Assembly (NCBI GenBank): GCA_002295705.1
Contig: DBHP01000038.1
Location: forward strand, 1-19,122
Length of the DNA stretch: 19,122 nucleotides
Direction of reading: 5' to 3'
Source of the DNA: Candidatus Neomicrothrix sp. UBA825
Lineage (GTDB): Bacteria; Actinomycetota; Acidimicrobiia; Acidimicrobiales; UBA8592
The position numbers were made by a program, and so were the translations under genes. The notes below the pieces were generated by a model, which searched no databases, was not told the DNA's origin, and saw only the letters and a program-made list of their open reading frames with translations. Shown here one piece after another: positions 1 to 7,141 of the stretch. Every line of letters begins with the position of its first letter. The stretch's first letter is position 1.

Positions 1-16
1 TACGATGCGCACCAAC

Positions 17-1150
17 TCATTGTTCGCAGGTTAAGGACGAGAGCAGGTCCTCAACTTGCTCCGAAACTTGGCTTGACACTTGTCTGGTTTCTGACTCTAT
101 GAGCCCTGAAACAGTACTAAGGTCGCTGCATGCCGTTTGTGAATCAGTACTAGAAATTAGTATGGCGCGAGTGAGAAGCACCTCAATATTTCTAGGATTT
201 TGACTCGCTGCAAAATTAATTTGATTTATTGCTCGCTGGTATAGTGCCACGTCACCTGTCTGAGCCAGAAGCAAAGCTTGACGGCTCAATGCCTCAGGAT
301 TAGCAGGGTCGTCTTCTAAAATGGCTCGGAATAGTTTAAGTGCGCTTACACTTCTTTGCGCTTTATCGCTCTGGAGAAGATAGTTAGCTGCTTCAAGAGC
401 AATTTGGGTATTCATCTCTAATTCATTGAGCTTGGGCTGTTCGGAATTCTGTAGAAGGTCATATTTTGCTTCTGCGTATACCTTTCCTACTAACCCTTGG
501 CTATCAAGAACGTTTCGCAATTGAGAGGTAATTTCAAGCTGCTGGAGTTCCTGAAGCTCAATGAGGGCTTCTGGGAACCTTGACTCGTCAGATAGTGCGA
601 TGGTTAAGAAAACTATTGCATCGGCAAATTCTGGATTTAGAATACGCACCTCTCTCCAGGCTTTGATCAGCGGGTCGCTGCCTTCACCTCTTCTGTACCG
701 CAACCAAGCTCTGTAGGTTAATGCTTCAACATTGCTCGGTTGATCTTCAAGTACTTCATCATAAATTGAGATTGCTTCACCCCATTTTTCGGAATCGCTA
801 AGTAACTGTTGTGCATCTTGGAGTTTGGTTACAGTACTTTTCCTAATACTTCCTGTAATTGTCTCTGAACCTGTTCTCTCGCCTGACGAGTTAGCAATTG
901 CGATACCTGAAATGAGTGCAAGTACGACGAGGAAAATAACTGTAAGCCAAGTTTTCTTTGCGTTCTGCAGTTTCGGTTCATTTCTGCTGGAGGTTTCTTG
1001 TTTCGTTAACTTGATAAGTCTCCGTTTGTAGTTCCGAGTTAACTGTGCATAGTCTTTTTCAGTAATATCTCCTTTGGCCAATTCGCGATCTAGGTCGTCC
1101 AGCGACTTAAGAAGGAAATACTTTTCGTTTTCAGAGCTATCGTGAGCCAT
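17..1150 (-). CDS. ccmI: CcmI-like TPR protein, cytochrome c maturation
   Basis: 377 aa membrane-anchored protein and the last complete gene of the ccm operon. The N-terminal 50 residues carry the short helical segment usual before the anchor in CcmI-like proteins (FLLKSLDDLDRELAKGDI, then a basic helix). One membrane helix follows at about residues 67-87, and then a long alpha-helical, TPR-like region (about 105-375) with repeats such as AISIYDEVLEDQPSNVEAL and ALKLFRAILEDDPANPEAL. In the family, the TPR part binds apocytochrome c and presents it to the CcmF/CcmH ligation complex on the outer face of the membrane. The start lies 9 nt after the ccmH stop, which supports co-transcription. The Shine-Dalgarno signal before the ATG is weak. 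The gene name rests on position and architecture, since TPR domains diverge too much for certainty. A bare TPR protein of another function is the alternative. Confidence 0.75.
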   Translation of the reverse strand: MAHDSSENEKYFLLKSLDDLDRELAKGDITEKDYAQLTRNYKRRLIKLTKQETSSRNEPKLQNAKKTWLTVIFLVVLALISGIAIANSSGERTGSETITGSIRKSTVTKLQDAQQLLSDSEKWGEAISIYDEVLEDQPSNVEALTYRAWLRYRRGEGSDPLIKAWREVRILNPEFADAIVFLTIALSDESRFPEALIELQELQQLEITSQLRNVLDSQGLVGKVYAEAKYDLLQNSEQPKLNELEMNTQIALEAANYLLQSDKAQRSVSALKLFRAILEDDPANPEALSRQALLLAQTGDVALYQRAINQINFAASQNPRNIEVLLTRAILISSTDSQTACSDLSTVSGLIESETRQVSSQVSEQVEDLLSSLTCEQ

Positions 1151-1159
1151 TTTTACTAC

Positions 1160-1669
1160 TTATGTATTGAGATCATTTGGCGAAGCTTCGGAGTCAATGC
1201 GATGAACTTTACGTATTTCTCGGATTTGTTCTTCTTCATCTTTTGTTAACTCAATTCCCGTGGAGTCTGATTTTCTTCTAGAAAAAGCTAATGTCAAACC
1301 ACCAAGCGCAATCCCGACCACTAAGAATGGGGAAATCCAAACTAGAGAATCGAATCCGGACGAGCTTGGGTTTAGGTTTACCCATTGTCCATATTGCTCT
1401 ACATAGTAGGATCTAATTTCTGAATCACTGCGCCCTTGGTCTACTTGTTCCTTTATTTCAGCTCTTATTACCTGCGCTATGGGCGCCGAACTTTCAGAAA
1501 CTGGCTGACCTGAACATTGCGGGCAAGCTATTGTCGCTGCCAGAGAGGCTGCCCGTTCAGATGGCGTCTGTGGATCTCCTGCATCAAAAGAGCCAAACAA
1601 AAGGGCGACCAGCGTTACGAGGGCTAGCAACACCCAGGACAGAGTTCTTGGCTTAACCGTTACTAGCAT
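1160..1669 (-). CDS. ccmH: CcmH, cytochrome c maturation thiol oxidoreductase
   Basis: 169 aa. An N-terminal membrane helix (about 11-27) leads to a three-helix periplasmic-type domain with the redox motif CPQCSGQPVSESSA (Cys49, Cys52). This is the CcmH/CycL LRCxxCQ..S..DS.A pattern. A second membrane helix lies near residues 108-128 and is followed by a charged tail. Family role: reduces or holds the apocytochrome CXXCH thiols, receiving electrons from CcmG, as part of the CcmF/H/I heme ligation complex. The ATG overlaps the end of ccmG by 7 nt (ATGCTAG), indicating translational coupling. The single-domain form without a fused TPR part fits with the separate CcmI-like gene directly downstream. 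The identification is firm. Confidence 0.92.
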   Translation of the reverse strand: MLVTVKPRTLSWVLLALVTLVALLFGSFDAGDPQTPSERAASLAATIACPQCSGQPVSESSAPIAQVIRAEIKEQVDQGRSDSEIRSYYVEQYGQWVNLNPSSSGFDSLVWISPFLVVGIALGGLTLAFSRRKSDSTGIELTKDEEEQIREIRKVHRIDSEASPNDLNT

Positions 1670-2226
1670 TCAATACCTGCCGCTAATTTTTCATATGTGA
1701 TGGGGCCAACAATTTTCTTAGCTACTAATCCATTTGGTGCAATAAGTACTGTCTCAGGAGCAGTCATAACGCTATAGTTGATCGCTACTCGATTTGTTCC
1801 CTCATCAAGAAGAACTGGCCAGTCTCCGCCGTACTTCGCGAAGAAGCGCTCAATATCTTTGGCGTTATCGTTGAATGCCACAGATACAAGTTTAGTGTTG
1901 CATTTCGCACCATTACTTGAAAATGCGCCTTCGTCATGGAAAGCAAGCAACTCATCGTGTTCAATTATGCATCCTGTGCACCAACTTGCAAAGAAATTCA
2001 CAGCGATCCATACCTGATCTTCTGGAATTAATGATCGATTCGTAATCAAAACATCTTCTAGATCAAACTCTCCACCCGTAACTGCGTCCGCTTGGAACAA
2101 AGGAGCTGGTTCACCAACCAAGTCAAAATTAGGTTGATTAGATTGTGTGCCTCTAGTCGCCAGAAGGACTACAAAACATACAGATACAACAGCCAAGATA
2201 ATTAGTCCGGACTTACCTAAGGTCAT
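1663..2226 (-). CDS. ccmG: CcmG/DsbE-type thioredoxin-like protein
   Basis: 187 aa membrane-tethered thioredoxin-fold protein. A signal anchor at about residues 7-23 is followed by the GEPAPLF segment that opens the CcmG/TlpA domain. The redox site is WCTGC (Cys83, Cys86) within NFFASWCTGC, and the cis-proline loop is TAPETVLI. In the pathway it reduces CcmH and/or the apocytochrome CXXCH disulfide outside the cytoplasmic membrane. The dipeptide between the cysteines is Thr-Gly rather than the Pro-containing pair usual in CcmG (for example WCPTC or WCPPC). The start overlaps the ccmF stop as ATGA (4 nt), with a GGAAAG ribosome site just upstream. Extra cysteines are present at 17, 108 and the C-terminus. 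A generic TlpA/ResA protein is the alternative, but the operon position argues for CcmG. Confidence 0.9.
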   Translation of the reverse strand: MTLGKSGLIILAVVSVCFVVLLATRGTQSNQPNFDLVGEPAPLFQADAVTGGEFDLEDVLITNRSLIPEDQVWIAVNFFASWCTGCIIEHDELLAFHDEGAFSSNGAKCNTKLVSVAFNDNAKDIERFFAKYGGDWPVLLDEGTNRVAINYSVMTAPETVLIAPNGLVAKKIVGPITYEKLAAGIEC

Positions 2227-4181
2227 CTTTCCGCCTCTTCTGCCTGCAAGTTAGATTCTTTTGCCCTCACTAAAGTCTGCTTTCGCTTCGTTGATGGGAT
2301 TGCAGACAATGCACTGCCGAGCAACATTACGAATCCGCCTACCCAAATCCAAACGAGAAGAGGCTGTTCAGTTACTTGTATAACTATAGATTGATCATCG
2401 TCCTCTGGAGGATCTAGAAGTGCCACTTGAATGTCCTTTGCGGATGAAGTCTTGGTCGTTGGCGATGGAACTAGTTGACCAGAAGCAGTGAAACGCTCAA
2501 TAGATGGTTGAAGGATATCTCCATCAACCCTTATCTGAACCTTTTCTTGTATTCGATTTGAGTAGACAATCTGCTCGGACGATTCGTAGGTAATATCTGC
2601 ACCGCCAAAATTGACTGTCTCACCAGGGTCTAATGTGAAAGATGATTGAGAGACATAAGACGAGCTAGCTATCAGCCCAAGAGACAACATGACTACGCCC
2701 AAATGAACGACCATCCCGCCATTAGATCTTCCCACGAAGCCTCTCACTTTGTTACGGCGAACAGACAGGGCTAGATGACGAATAGCGCTCATGCCTGCGA
2801 AACCTGCAAAACCAAACCCAAGCAAAGGGATGAGCCCCCTAGCTCCGACTAAGACGGCTACCACGAGAGATAGAGCACCCCCCCATGCAGGCCATTCAAG
2901 TCGGTCTCTGAGTAATTCTGTTCCTGCTTTTCTCCATGGAAGAACAGGTGCGACAGCCATTAGGAAAAGTATGACGAATCCTATTGGCATTGACATCTTC
3001 TCAAAATAAGGTGCTCCGACAGAGATTTGTCGATTTTGAGTTGCTTCAACTATGAGTGGAAAAATTGTGCCGAGAAGGATCACAAAGGCGAAAGCGCCGA
3101 ATGCAAGATTGTTTGCAAGGAAGGCTCCCTCACGAGACAAAGCTGAATCAATCCCACCTTGTGAACGAAGCCGGTCCCCTCGCCAAAAAATGAGCACGAG
3201 CACGACTAACAGAACAAAAGAGAAAAACCACAATAGCCAAGGACCTATTCCCCCTTCAGAGAAAGCATGCACAGAGGCGATAATGCCGGATCGAGTTATG
3301 AATGTACCGAGAATCGTCAACAAGAAAGTTGAGCAGACTAAAGATAAATTCCAGACTCGCAGCAGACCCCTCCTTTCTTGAGCTAAAACAGAGTGAAGAA
3401 AAGCAGTCCCTGTCAACCATGGGAGCAGCGACGCATTTTCGACAGGGTCCCACCCCCAGTACCCGCCCCAGCCAAGGACGTCGTAAGCCCACCAAGCTCC
3501 GAGTATTATTCCAAATGTAAGACATGCCCATGAGAATAAAGTCCATCGCCTAGTGATAAGTAACCAACCTTCACCTAATCTGCCAGTTACGAGTGCGGCA
3601 ATCGCAAAGGCAAAAGGCACTGTGAAACCGACGTAGCCTAGGTAGAGAATTGGGGGGTGGAAAGCTACCAATATATGGTTTTGCAAAAGTGGGTTTGGCC
3701 CTGGCCCGTCATATCCGACTGGTGGATTAAAAGATTGGAAGGGGTTAGCAGGACCGAGCATGAGCAGCGCGAAGAACGCTGTTACTACGAACATTGTAAC
3801 TAAAGCCCATGACACCATCGGGTCTGAAAGCCTATTGGAGAATTTCTTTGCAACAATGGCCAGGTAACCTGCCAGTACCAAACCCCAGAGCAGTATTGAT
3901 CCCTCAAGAGCTGACCACATGGTTGCGACGTTATAAAGTGGCGGTGTTAGAGAGCTCCCCTGTTCAGCAACATATTTAACAGAGAAGTCTCTTGTTATTA
4001 ACGCTCTTTGCATGGCAAAAGTTGATATTGCCATTCCTGCAAAGGCAACCCAGGCGTATTTAGCGCCTATTGATCGCAAACGCTCTCTCGATTTTTTCAG
4101 CCCGGCGACTATAGTCAGCGATCCAGTTACGGATGCTGCAAGAGTAAGTACTACGCCCATGGATCCAATTACAAGATTCAT
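2223..4181 (-). CDS. ccmF: CcmF heme lyase subunit
   Basis: 652 aa polytopic membrane protein, the usual length for CcmF. The WWD heme-handling motif spans about residues 227-256 (GGYWGWDPVENASLLPWL). The histidines expected to ligate heme are all visible: His175 in FHPPILYLGY, His263 in FLHS, His305 in SVHAF and His493 in VVHLGV. They sit within two residues of the four key E. coli CcmF positions as I remember them. The role is transfer of heme from holo-CcmE to the apocytochrome on the outer side of the membrane. The C-terminal extracytoplasmic domain (about 515-605) and final membrane helix (about 610-630) are present, so the gene looks intact. It begins 7 nt after ccmE with an AGGA overlapping the ccmE stop, and overlaps ccmG by 4 nt. 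Confidence 0.97.
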   Translation of the reverse strand: MNLVIGSMGVVLTLAASVTGSLTIVAGLKKSRERLRSIGAKYAWVAFAGMAISTFAMQRALITRDFSVKYVAEQGSSLTPPLYNVATMWSALEGSILLWGLVLAGYLAIVAKKFSNRLSDPMVSWALVTMFVVTAFFALLMLGPANPFQSFNPPVGYDGPGPNPLLQNHILVAFHPPILYLGYVGFTVPFAFAIAALVTGRLGEGWLLITRRWTLFSWACLTFGIILGAWWAYDVLGWGGYWGWDPVENASLLPWLTGTAFLHSVLAQERRGLLRVWNLSLVCSTFLLTILGTFITRSGIIASVHAFSEGGIGPWLLWFFSFVLLVVLVLIFWRGDRLRSQGGIDSALSREGAFLANNLAFGAFAFVILLGTIFPLIVEATQNRQISVGAPYFEKMSMPIGFVILFLMAVAPVLPWRKAGTELLRDRLEWPAWGGALSLVVAVLVGARGLIPLLGFGFAGFAGMSAIRHLALSVRRNKVRGFVGRSNGGMVVHLGVVMLSLGLIASSSYVSQSSFTLDPGETVNFGGADITYESSEQIVYSNRIQEKVQIRVDGDILQPSIERFTASGQLVPSPTTKTSSAKDIQVALLDPPEDDDQSIVIQVTEQPLLVWIWVGGFVMLLGSALSAIPSTKRKQTLVRAKESNLQAEEAER

Positions 4182-4188
4182 AACATTC

Positions 4189-4737
4189 CTAAGAGTCCGG
4201 TGCTTTCGGTATTTGCCCCCGTTCCTCTGCGTCGTCTAACCGTTCCTCACGATAGTCATTATCATGCTTGACCAGAATTCGATTTGTTGAGAACCACCAT
4301 CCATCATTAGCGCCGTTTGGGAATACGAATCCCGGCCTAGGTAAAGGCCCTTGATTCCATTTGCCTTCAAGCACCACGGGTATACCTTCATCAAAGAGGT
4401 CGGGTGGAGTCCCTGTGCTGACTACATCAACGAGCACGCCATCAAAGGAGATTGTAAAGAAGGTGTATTCGTTGCCGTCTATGATTACTGTCTGGTCTGG
4501 CGTAGCACTTGAAATTGGTGATCCCAATATTTGGAATCTCCTGTCTCCTAGCTCAGATCTCTCCTCTACTGCCTCATCAGCGGGGAGAAAGGATTGGCTG
4601 TTGGTTATCAGAAACCAGATAAGCACAACGACGGCAATACCAATAGCCAACAATGCAAGCACAGGTAGCCATTTAGGAGTCTGTCTTTCTTTAGGAACTC
4701 TGGGCGAGAGGTCCATTTGGGTATTTTGTTCGTCCAT
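4189..4737 (-). CDS. ccmE: CcmE heme chaperone
   Basis: 182 aa. A membrane anchor at about residues 23-46 is followed by the OB-fold heme-chaperone domain. The heme-binding motif is LVKHDNDY, with His158 as the predicted covalent heme ligand and Tyr162 as the axial ligand (canonical HxxxY form, not the CxxxY variant known from some anaerobes and archaea). The preceding PPDLFDEGIPVVLEGKW segment is the CcmE signature for LPDLFREG..VV..G. In the pathway CcmE receives heme from CcmC with help from CcmABD and passes it to CcmF. The acidic N-terminal 20 residues and the 20-residue charged tail are variable in the family. It starts 8 nt after ccmD. Confidence 0.95.
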   Translation of the reverse strand: MDEQNTQMDLSPRVPKERQTPKWLPVLALLAIGIAVVVLIWFLITNSQSFLPADEAVEERSELGDRRFQILGSPISSATPDQTVIIDGNEYTFFTISFDGVLVDVVSTGTPPDLFDEGIPVVLEGKWNQGPLPRPGFVFPNGANDGWWFSTNRILVKHDNDYREERLDDAEERGQIPKAPDS

Positions 4738-4745
4738 TTCTTACC

Positions 4746-4895
4746 CTAATCTGTCGATGAGGTCATCCACCTTTGACGGTCTTGTGGAACTTGCTGGGTT
4801 AGTTGCTTTCCTTTTCTGACCACTCGCCATGCATAGATAGATAGTGAAATTAGGGAAATAGACCATCCCGCTAATAGGTAACCGAGATGCGTCAT
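4746..4895 (-). CDS. ccmD: CcmD small membrane protein
   Basis: 49 aa, easily missed. Translation on the minus strand from the ATG at 4895 gives MTHLGYLLAGWSISL..., one membrane helix (about residues 4-22), then a basic stretch VVRKGKQL and the tail QQVPQDRQRW. This matches the CcmD pattern of a short helix, Arg/Lys-Gly-Lys-x-Leu and a VP..RRW-like end. CcmD stabilises the CcmC-CcmE complex and is needed for release of holo-CcmE. Its ATG shares one base with the ccmC stop (TAATG), the same coupling seen at ccmB/ccmC. An alternative reading in a different frame from an ATG at 4902 gives 53 aa with no CcmD features and is not preferred. Identification rests on position and pattern. Confidence 0.88.
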   Translation of the reverse strand: MTHLGYLLAGWSISLISLSIYAWRVVRKGKQLTQQVPQDRQRWMTSSTD

Positions 4896-5668
4896 TAAAC
4901 ATCGTCCTTTTGTTGATAATTTGGGTTTGCAGCTCCAGAATTCGCTTCGTTTAGCCTTTCTTCAATTACCCCCGCAATGCCTTCTGTTTCTATCTCCGCA
5001 GCTAACCAACCCACGCGAAATCGGTGGGTCATTAACCATAGAAAAGAAATCCCTACGACTATGAATCCTAAGAACAATGTGAACAATGTGAGATTTTCAA
5101 GCTTTCCATCTGTCAAAGATGACTTCTGGTGAAGTGTATTATTCTCCCACCATTCAACTGACCGGTTGACGATAGGTATGTTAACTGCCGCAATTATGCC
5201 AACCACTGAGGCACGCTTGGCTCTCAAATCAGGATTAGCTGGAACTTGACGCAATGCTAGGTAGCCTAAGATCATCAAAAATAGGACAAGTGTCGTTACT
5301 AGGCGAACATCTCCCCACTCCCACCAGGTATTCCATGTTGGCCTTCCCCAGATACTTCCAGTGACGAGCACTAGGCCGCAAAGCATTAGACCAATTTCAG
5401 CTGATGCATGGGCGACAGTGTCCCACCAGCGAGATTTTTTCCAGAGGTAAAAGACACTACCTATTCCGGTGGTGATTATGGCTACGTAAGCGAAGATTGC
5501 CATTGGTACATGCACATATATCAGTCTGACGGCATCGTCCATATTGTCATCAGCTGGGCTGAGGAGGAAAGAGAATATTAAAAGTGTTGGAATTCCTATT
5601 AGCAAAGAAATTCCCATAAATCTGGTTCCTCGTGAAGTTGTGAATTCTTGCTTCTCTGTGCGTTGCAT
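4895..5668 (-). CDS. ccmC: CcmC heme transporter/handling protein
   Basis: 257 aa with six predicted membrane helices. The WWD motif is at about residues 107-122 (WGRPTWNTWWEWGD) and is flanked by the two conserved histidines, His53 in YVHVP and His180 in NTLHQ. These match the E. coli CcmC heme-ligand positions and their local motifs. CcmC binds heme and loads it on CcmE. The motif reads WWEWGDVRL where E. coli has WWVWDARL, so one Gly appears inserted. The start chosen is the ATG at 5668, which overlaps the ccmB stop (TAATG) and follows an AGAGGA ribosome site. An open frame extends to 5758, but those 30 residues only duplicate ccmB coding sequence. The C-terminal 30 residues are hydrophilic. 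Confidence 0.95.
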   Translation of the reverse strand: MQRTEKQEFTTSRGTRFMGISLLIGIPTLLIFSFLLSPADDNMDDAVRLIYVHVPMAIFAYVAIITTGIGSVFYLWKKSRWWDTVAHASAEIGLMLCGLVLVTGSIWGRPTWNTWWEWGDVRLVTTLVLFLMILGYLALRQVPANPDLRAKRASVVGIIAAVNIPIVNRSVEWWENNTLHQKSSLTDGKLENLTLFTLFLGFIVVGISFLWLMTHRFRVGWLAAEIETEGIAGVIEERLNEANSGAANPNYQQKDDV

Positions 5669-6336
5669 TATGTGTCCTCTATTATATTCCCATATGTCAA
5701 CATACCCACAAGTGTGTAGACAATAGCAATCACTGAGAGTAATCCCAACCATGCCCATCCATCAGCGTTAACTCGTCCAAAAGCATCGCCGAAGGCCCTC
5801 GTCGCTCCGATTACAGCAGGCGCAAGAACTGGAAGAAACAGAACAGGCAACAGCGTTTCTCGCACGCCAAGTCCAGAAGCAATAACTCCGTATAGCGTTC
5901 CCGAGCTTGCAATGGCAAGGGTTGTTACAACGGCAGAAACGACTACGAGTGGATAATTCACGACGGACATATCAAACAAAACGACCATGACTATGAATAG
6001 CAGAGCCTCAAGAATAATTAATTGAAGGTATAGCCCTATTGTTTTACCGAGATAAATAGAAGTTGGTGAGATTCCGGAGAGCATCAACCTGTCTATTGCT
6101 GAATCGGAAGTCTCGACATCGACAGATCGTTGGATGGCCAATATGGCTACCAATAGGGTAGATACCCAGAATAGGCCGGGCCCTGTATCTCGAAGGGTTT
6201 CAGTATCTGCGTCTAACGCGAATCCAAATAGAACGAGAATTAGAAGAGTGTAAGGGGCTATCTGATTAATGAGTATTCTTGAACGCAACTCAATAAGAAG
6301 GTCCTTTTTTGTAACTAACCAAGCATCACGAAACAT
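5668..6336 (-). CDS. ccmB: CcmB ABC-type heme exporter permease
   Basis: 222 aa with six membrane helices, the standard CcmB size. The N-terminal segment WLVTKKDLLIELRSR matches the conserved start of the family, followed by hydrophobic helices and the loop RLMLSGISPTSIYLGK. CcmB pairs with the CcmA ATPase. The complex uses ATP to release holo-CcmE from CcmC, and whether it moves heme itself remains debated in the literature. The ATG lies 2 nt after the ccmA stop (TAG AT ATG) with an AAGGA ribosome site inside the end of ccmA. No truncation is apparent. Confidence 0.94.
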   Translation of the reverse strand: MFRDAWLVTKKDLLIELRSRILINQIAPYTLLILVLFGFALDADTETLRDTGPGLFWVSTLLVAILAIQRSVDVETSDSAIDRLMLSGISPTSIYLGKTIGLYLQLIILEALLFIVMVVLFDMSVVNYPLVVVSAVVTTLAIASSGTLYGVIASGLGVRETLLPVLFLPVLAPAVIGATRAFGDAFGRVNADGWAWLGLLSVIAIVYTLVGMLTYGNIIEDT

Positions 6337-6338
6337 AT

Positions 6339-7001
6339 CTATCCTTCGCTATCTACTTCAGAATCGTTGACTATTCGACCACCTTTAACAAGCAAAGTTC
6401 GCTCTTGACTTGATCCTATTTTGTCTATCTCGTGAGATGCGATCAGTACAGTAGTGCCTAGTTCACTGGCTTGAAGGATAGAAGAATTAACTAGTTGTCT
6501 TCCGTTACTATCAAGACCTGCATATGGTTCATCAAGAAGCCAGATGCTTGGTCTTTTAATTAGGAGAAGGGCGAATGAGGTTCTCCTTCTTTGTCCTTCA
6601 GAGAGGTTTTGCACTTGAACGGAGCCCAATCGGTCGTTCAATCCTAAAAATTCCATAGCTTTGTCAACTTCAGTATTATTTGCGCCATAGGCGCTCGCCC
6701 AGAATTGCAAATTTTCACTAACTGTAAGGTCTGGATAAAGACCTGTTCGGTGCCCAAGCAGACCGATGTGCGACCTTAACGCCATCCGTTGAGTTCGCAG
6801 ATCGAAATTAAGCACTGTCCCTGTTCCACTTCGCATAGGAAGTAGTCCAGCGCAAAGACGGAGAAGCGTTGATTTTCCAGCCCCATTTGGCCCCTTTATG
6901 AGCACGACCTCTCCCTGTTGTATGTTCATTGTGGCGCCTGTCAAAGCAGGAAATTGACCAAGGAAAACCATGCTTTGTTCTAAATTGATTACTGTTGCCA
7001 A
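6339..7001 (-). CDS. ccmA: CcmA ABC transporter ATPase
   Basis: 220 aa ABC ATPase. Walker A is GPNGAGKST (37-45), the signature loop is LSEGQRRR (133-140, the Arg-rich form usual in CcmA), Walker B is IWLLDEP (153-159) and the switch His is 190 (ASHE). It energises CcmABC-dependent release of heme-loaded CcmE. The start is a TTG at 7001, because the frame is closed upstream by a TGA at 7014-7016 and no ATG/GTG lies between. The next ATG (residue 11, at 6971) would remove the first beta strand, so TTG is preferred. No strong Shine-Dalgarno precedes either. As first gene of the ccm operon it is divergent from the sortase gene. Confidence 0.94.
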   Translation of the reverse strand: MATVINLEQSMVFLGQFPALTGATMNIQQGEVVLIKGPNGAGKSTLLRLCAGLLPMRSGTGTVLNFDLRTQRMALRSHIGLLGHRTGLYPDLTVSENLQFWASAYGANNTEVDKAMEFLGLNDRLGSVQVQNLSEGQRRRTSFALLLIKRPSIWLLDEPYAGLDSNGRQLVNSSILQASELGTTVLIASHEIDKIGSSQERTLLVKGGRIVNDSEVDSEG

Positions 7002-7141
7002 GATTCGCTCATTTCAGAGACCTGTACTTAAAATCTACTGCGAGTATCATGTTTCCATCTATTTCTGAATTTAAGTTGTTAAAAGAAATAATTGTGATTG
7101 CGAGAAGTCATTAGAGTTTCTTTTCGCTAACGTCTTCTTTG
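7002..7141. promoter_or_regulatory. Divergent intergenic region between ccmA and sortase gene
   Basis: 140-nt AT-rich spacer separating two divergent operons, so promoters for both should lie here. On the plus strand a TAACGT (7128-7133) sits 8 nt before the ATG at 7142. No Shine-Dalgarno precedes that ATG, so a leaderless sortase transcript is possible. On the minus strand a GATACT (7049-7044) could be a -10 for ccmA, but no good -35 accompanies it. The existence of promoters is inferred from gene arrangement; the individual boxes are weak. Confidence 0.4.

Noticed and set aside
3052..3381. 109-codon plus-strand open frame
   Set aside because: It is antisense to the well-supported ccmF reading frame, is rich in basic residues and Ser/Pro, and has no recognisable domain.
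4361..4819. 152-codon plus-strand open frame
   Set aside because: It is antisense to ccmE and ccmD, both clearly identified by motifs. Low-complexity Ser/Thr content marks it as a shadow frame.
5669..5758. 30-residue N-terminal extension of CcmC
   Set aside because: It lies wholly inside ccmB. The ATG at 5668 has a good AGAGGA site and a TAATG overlap with ccmB, and gives the normal family start.
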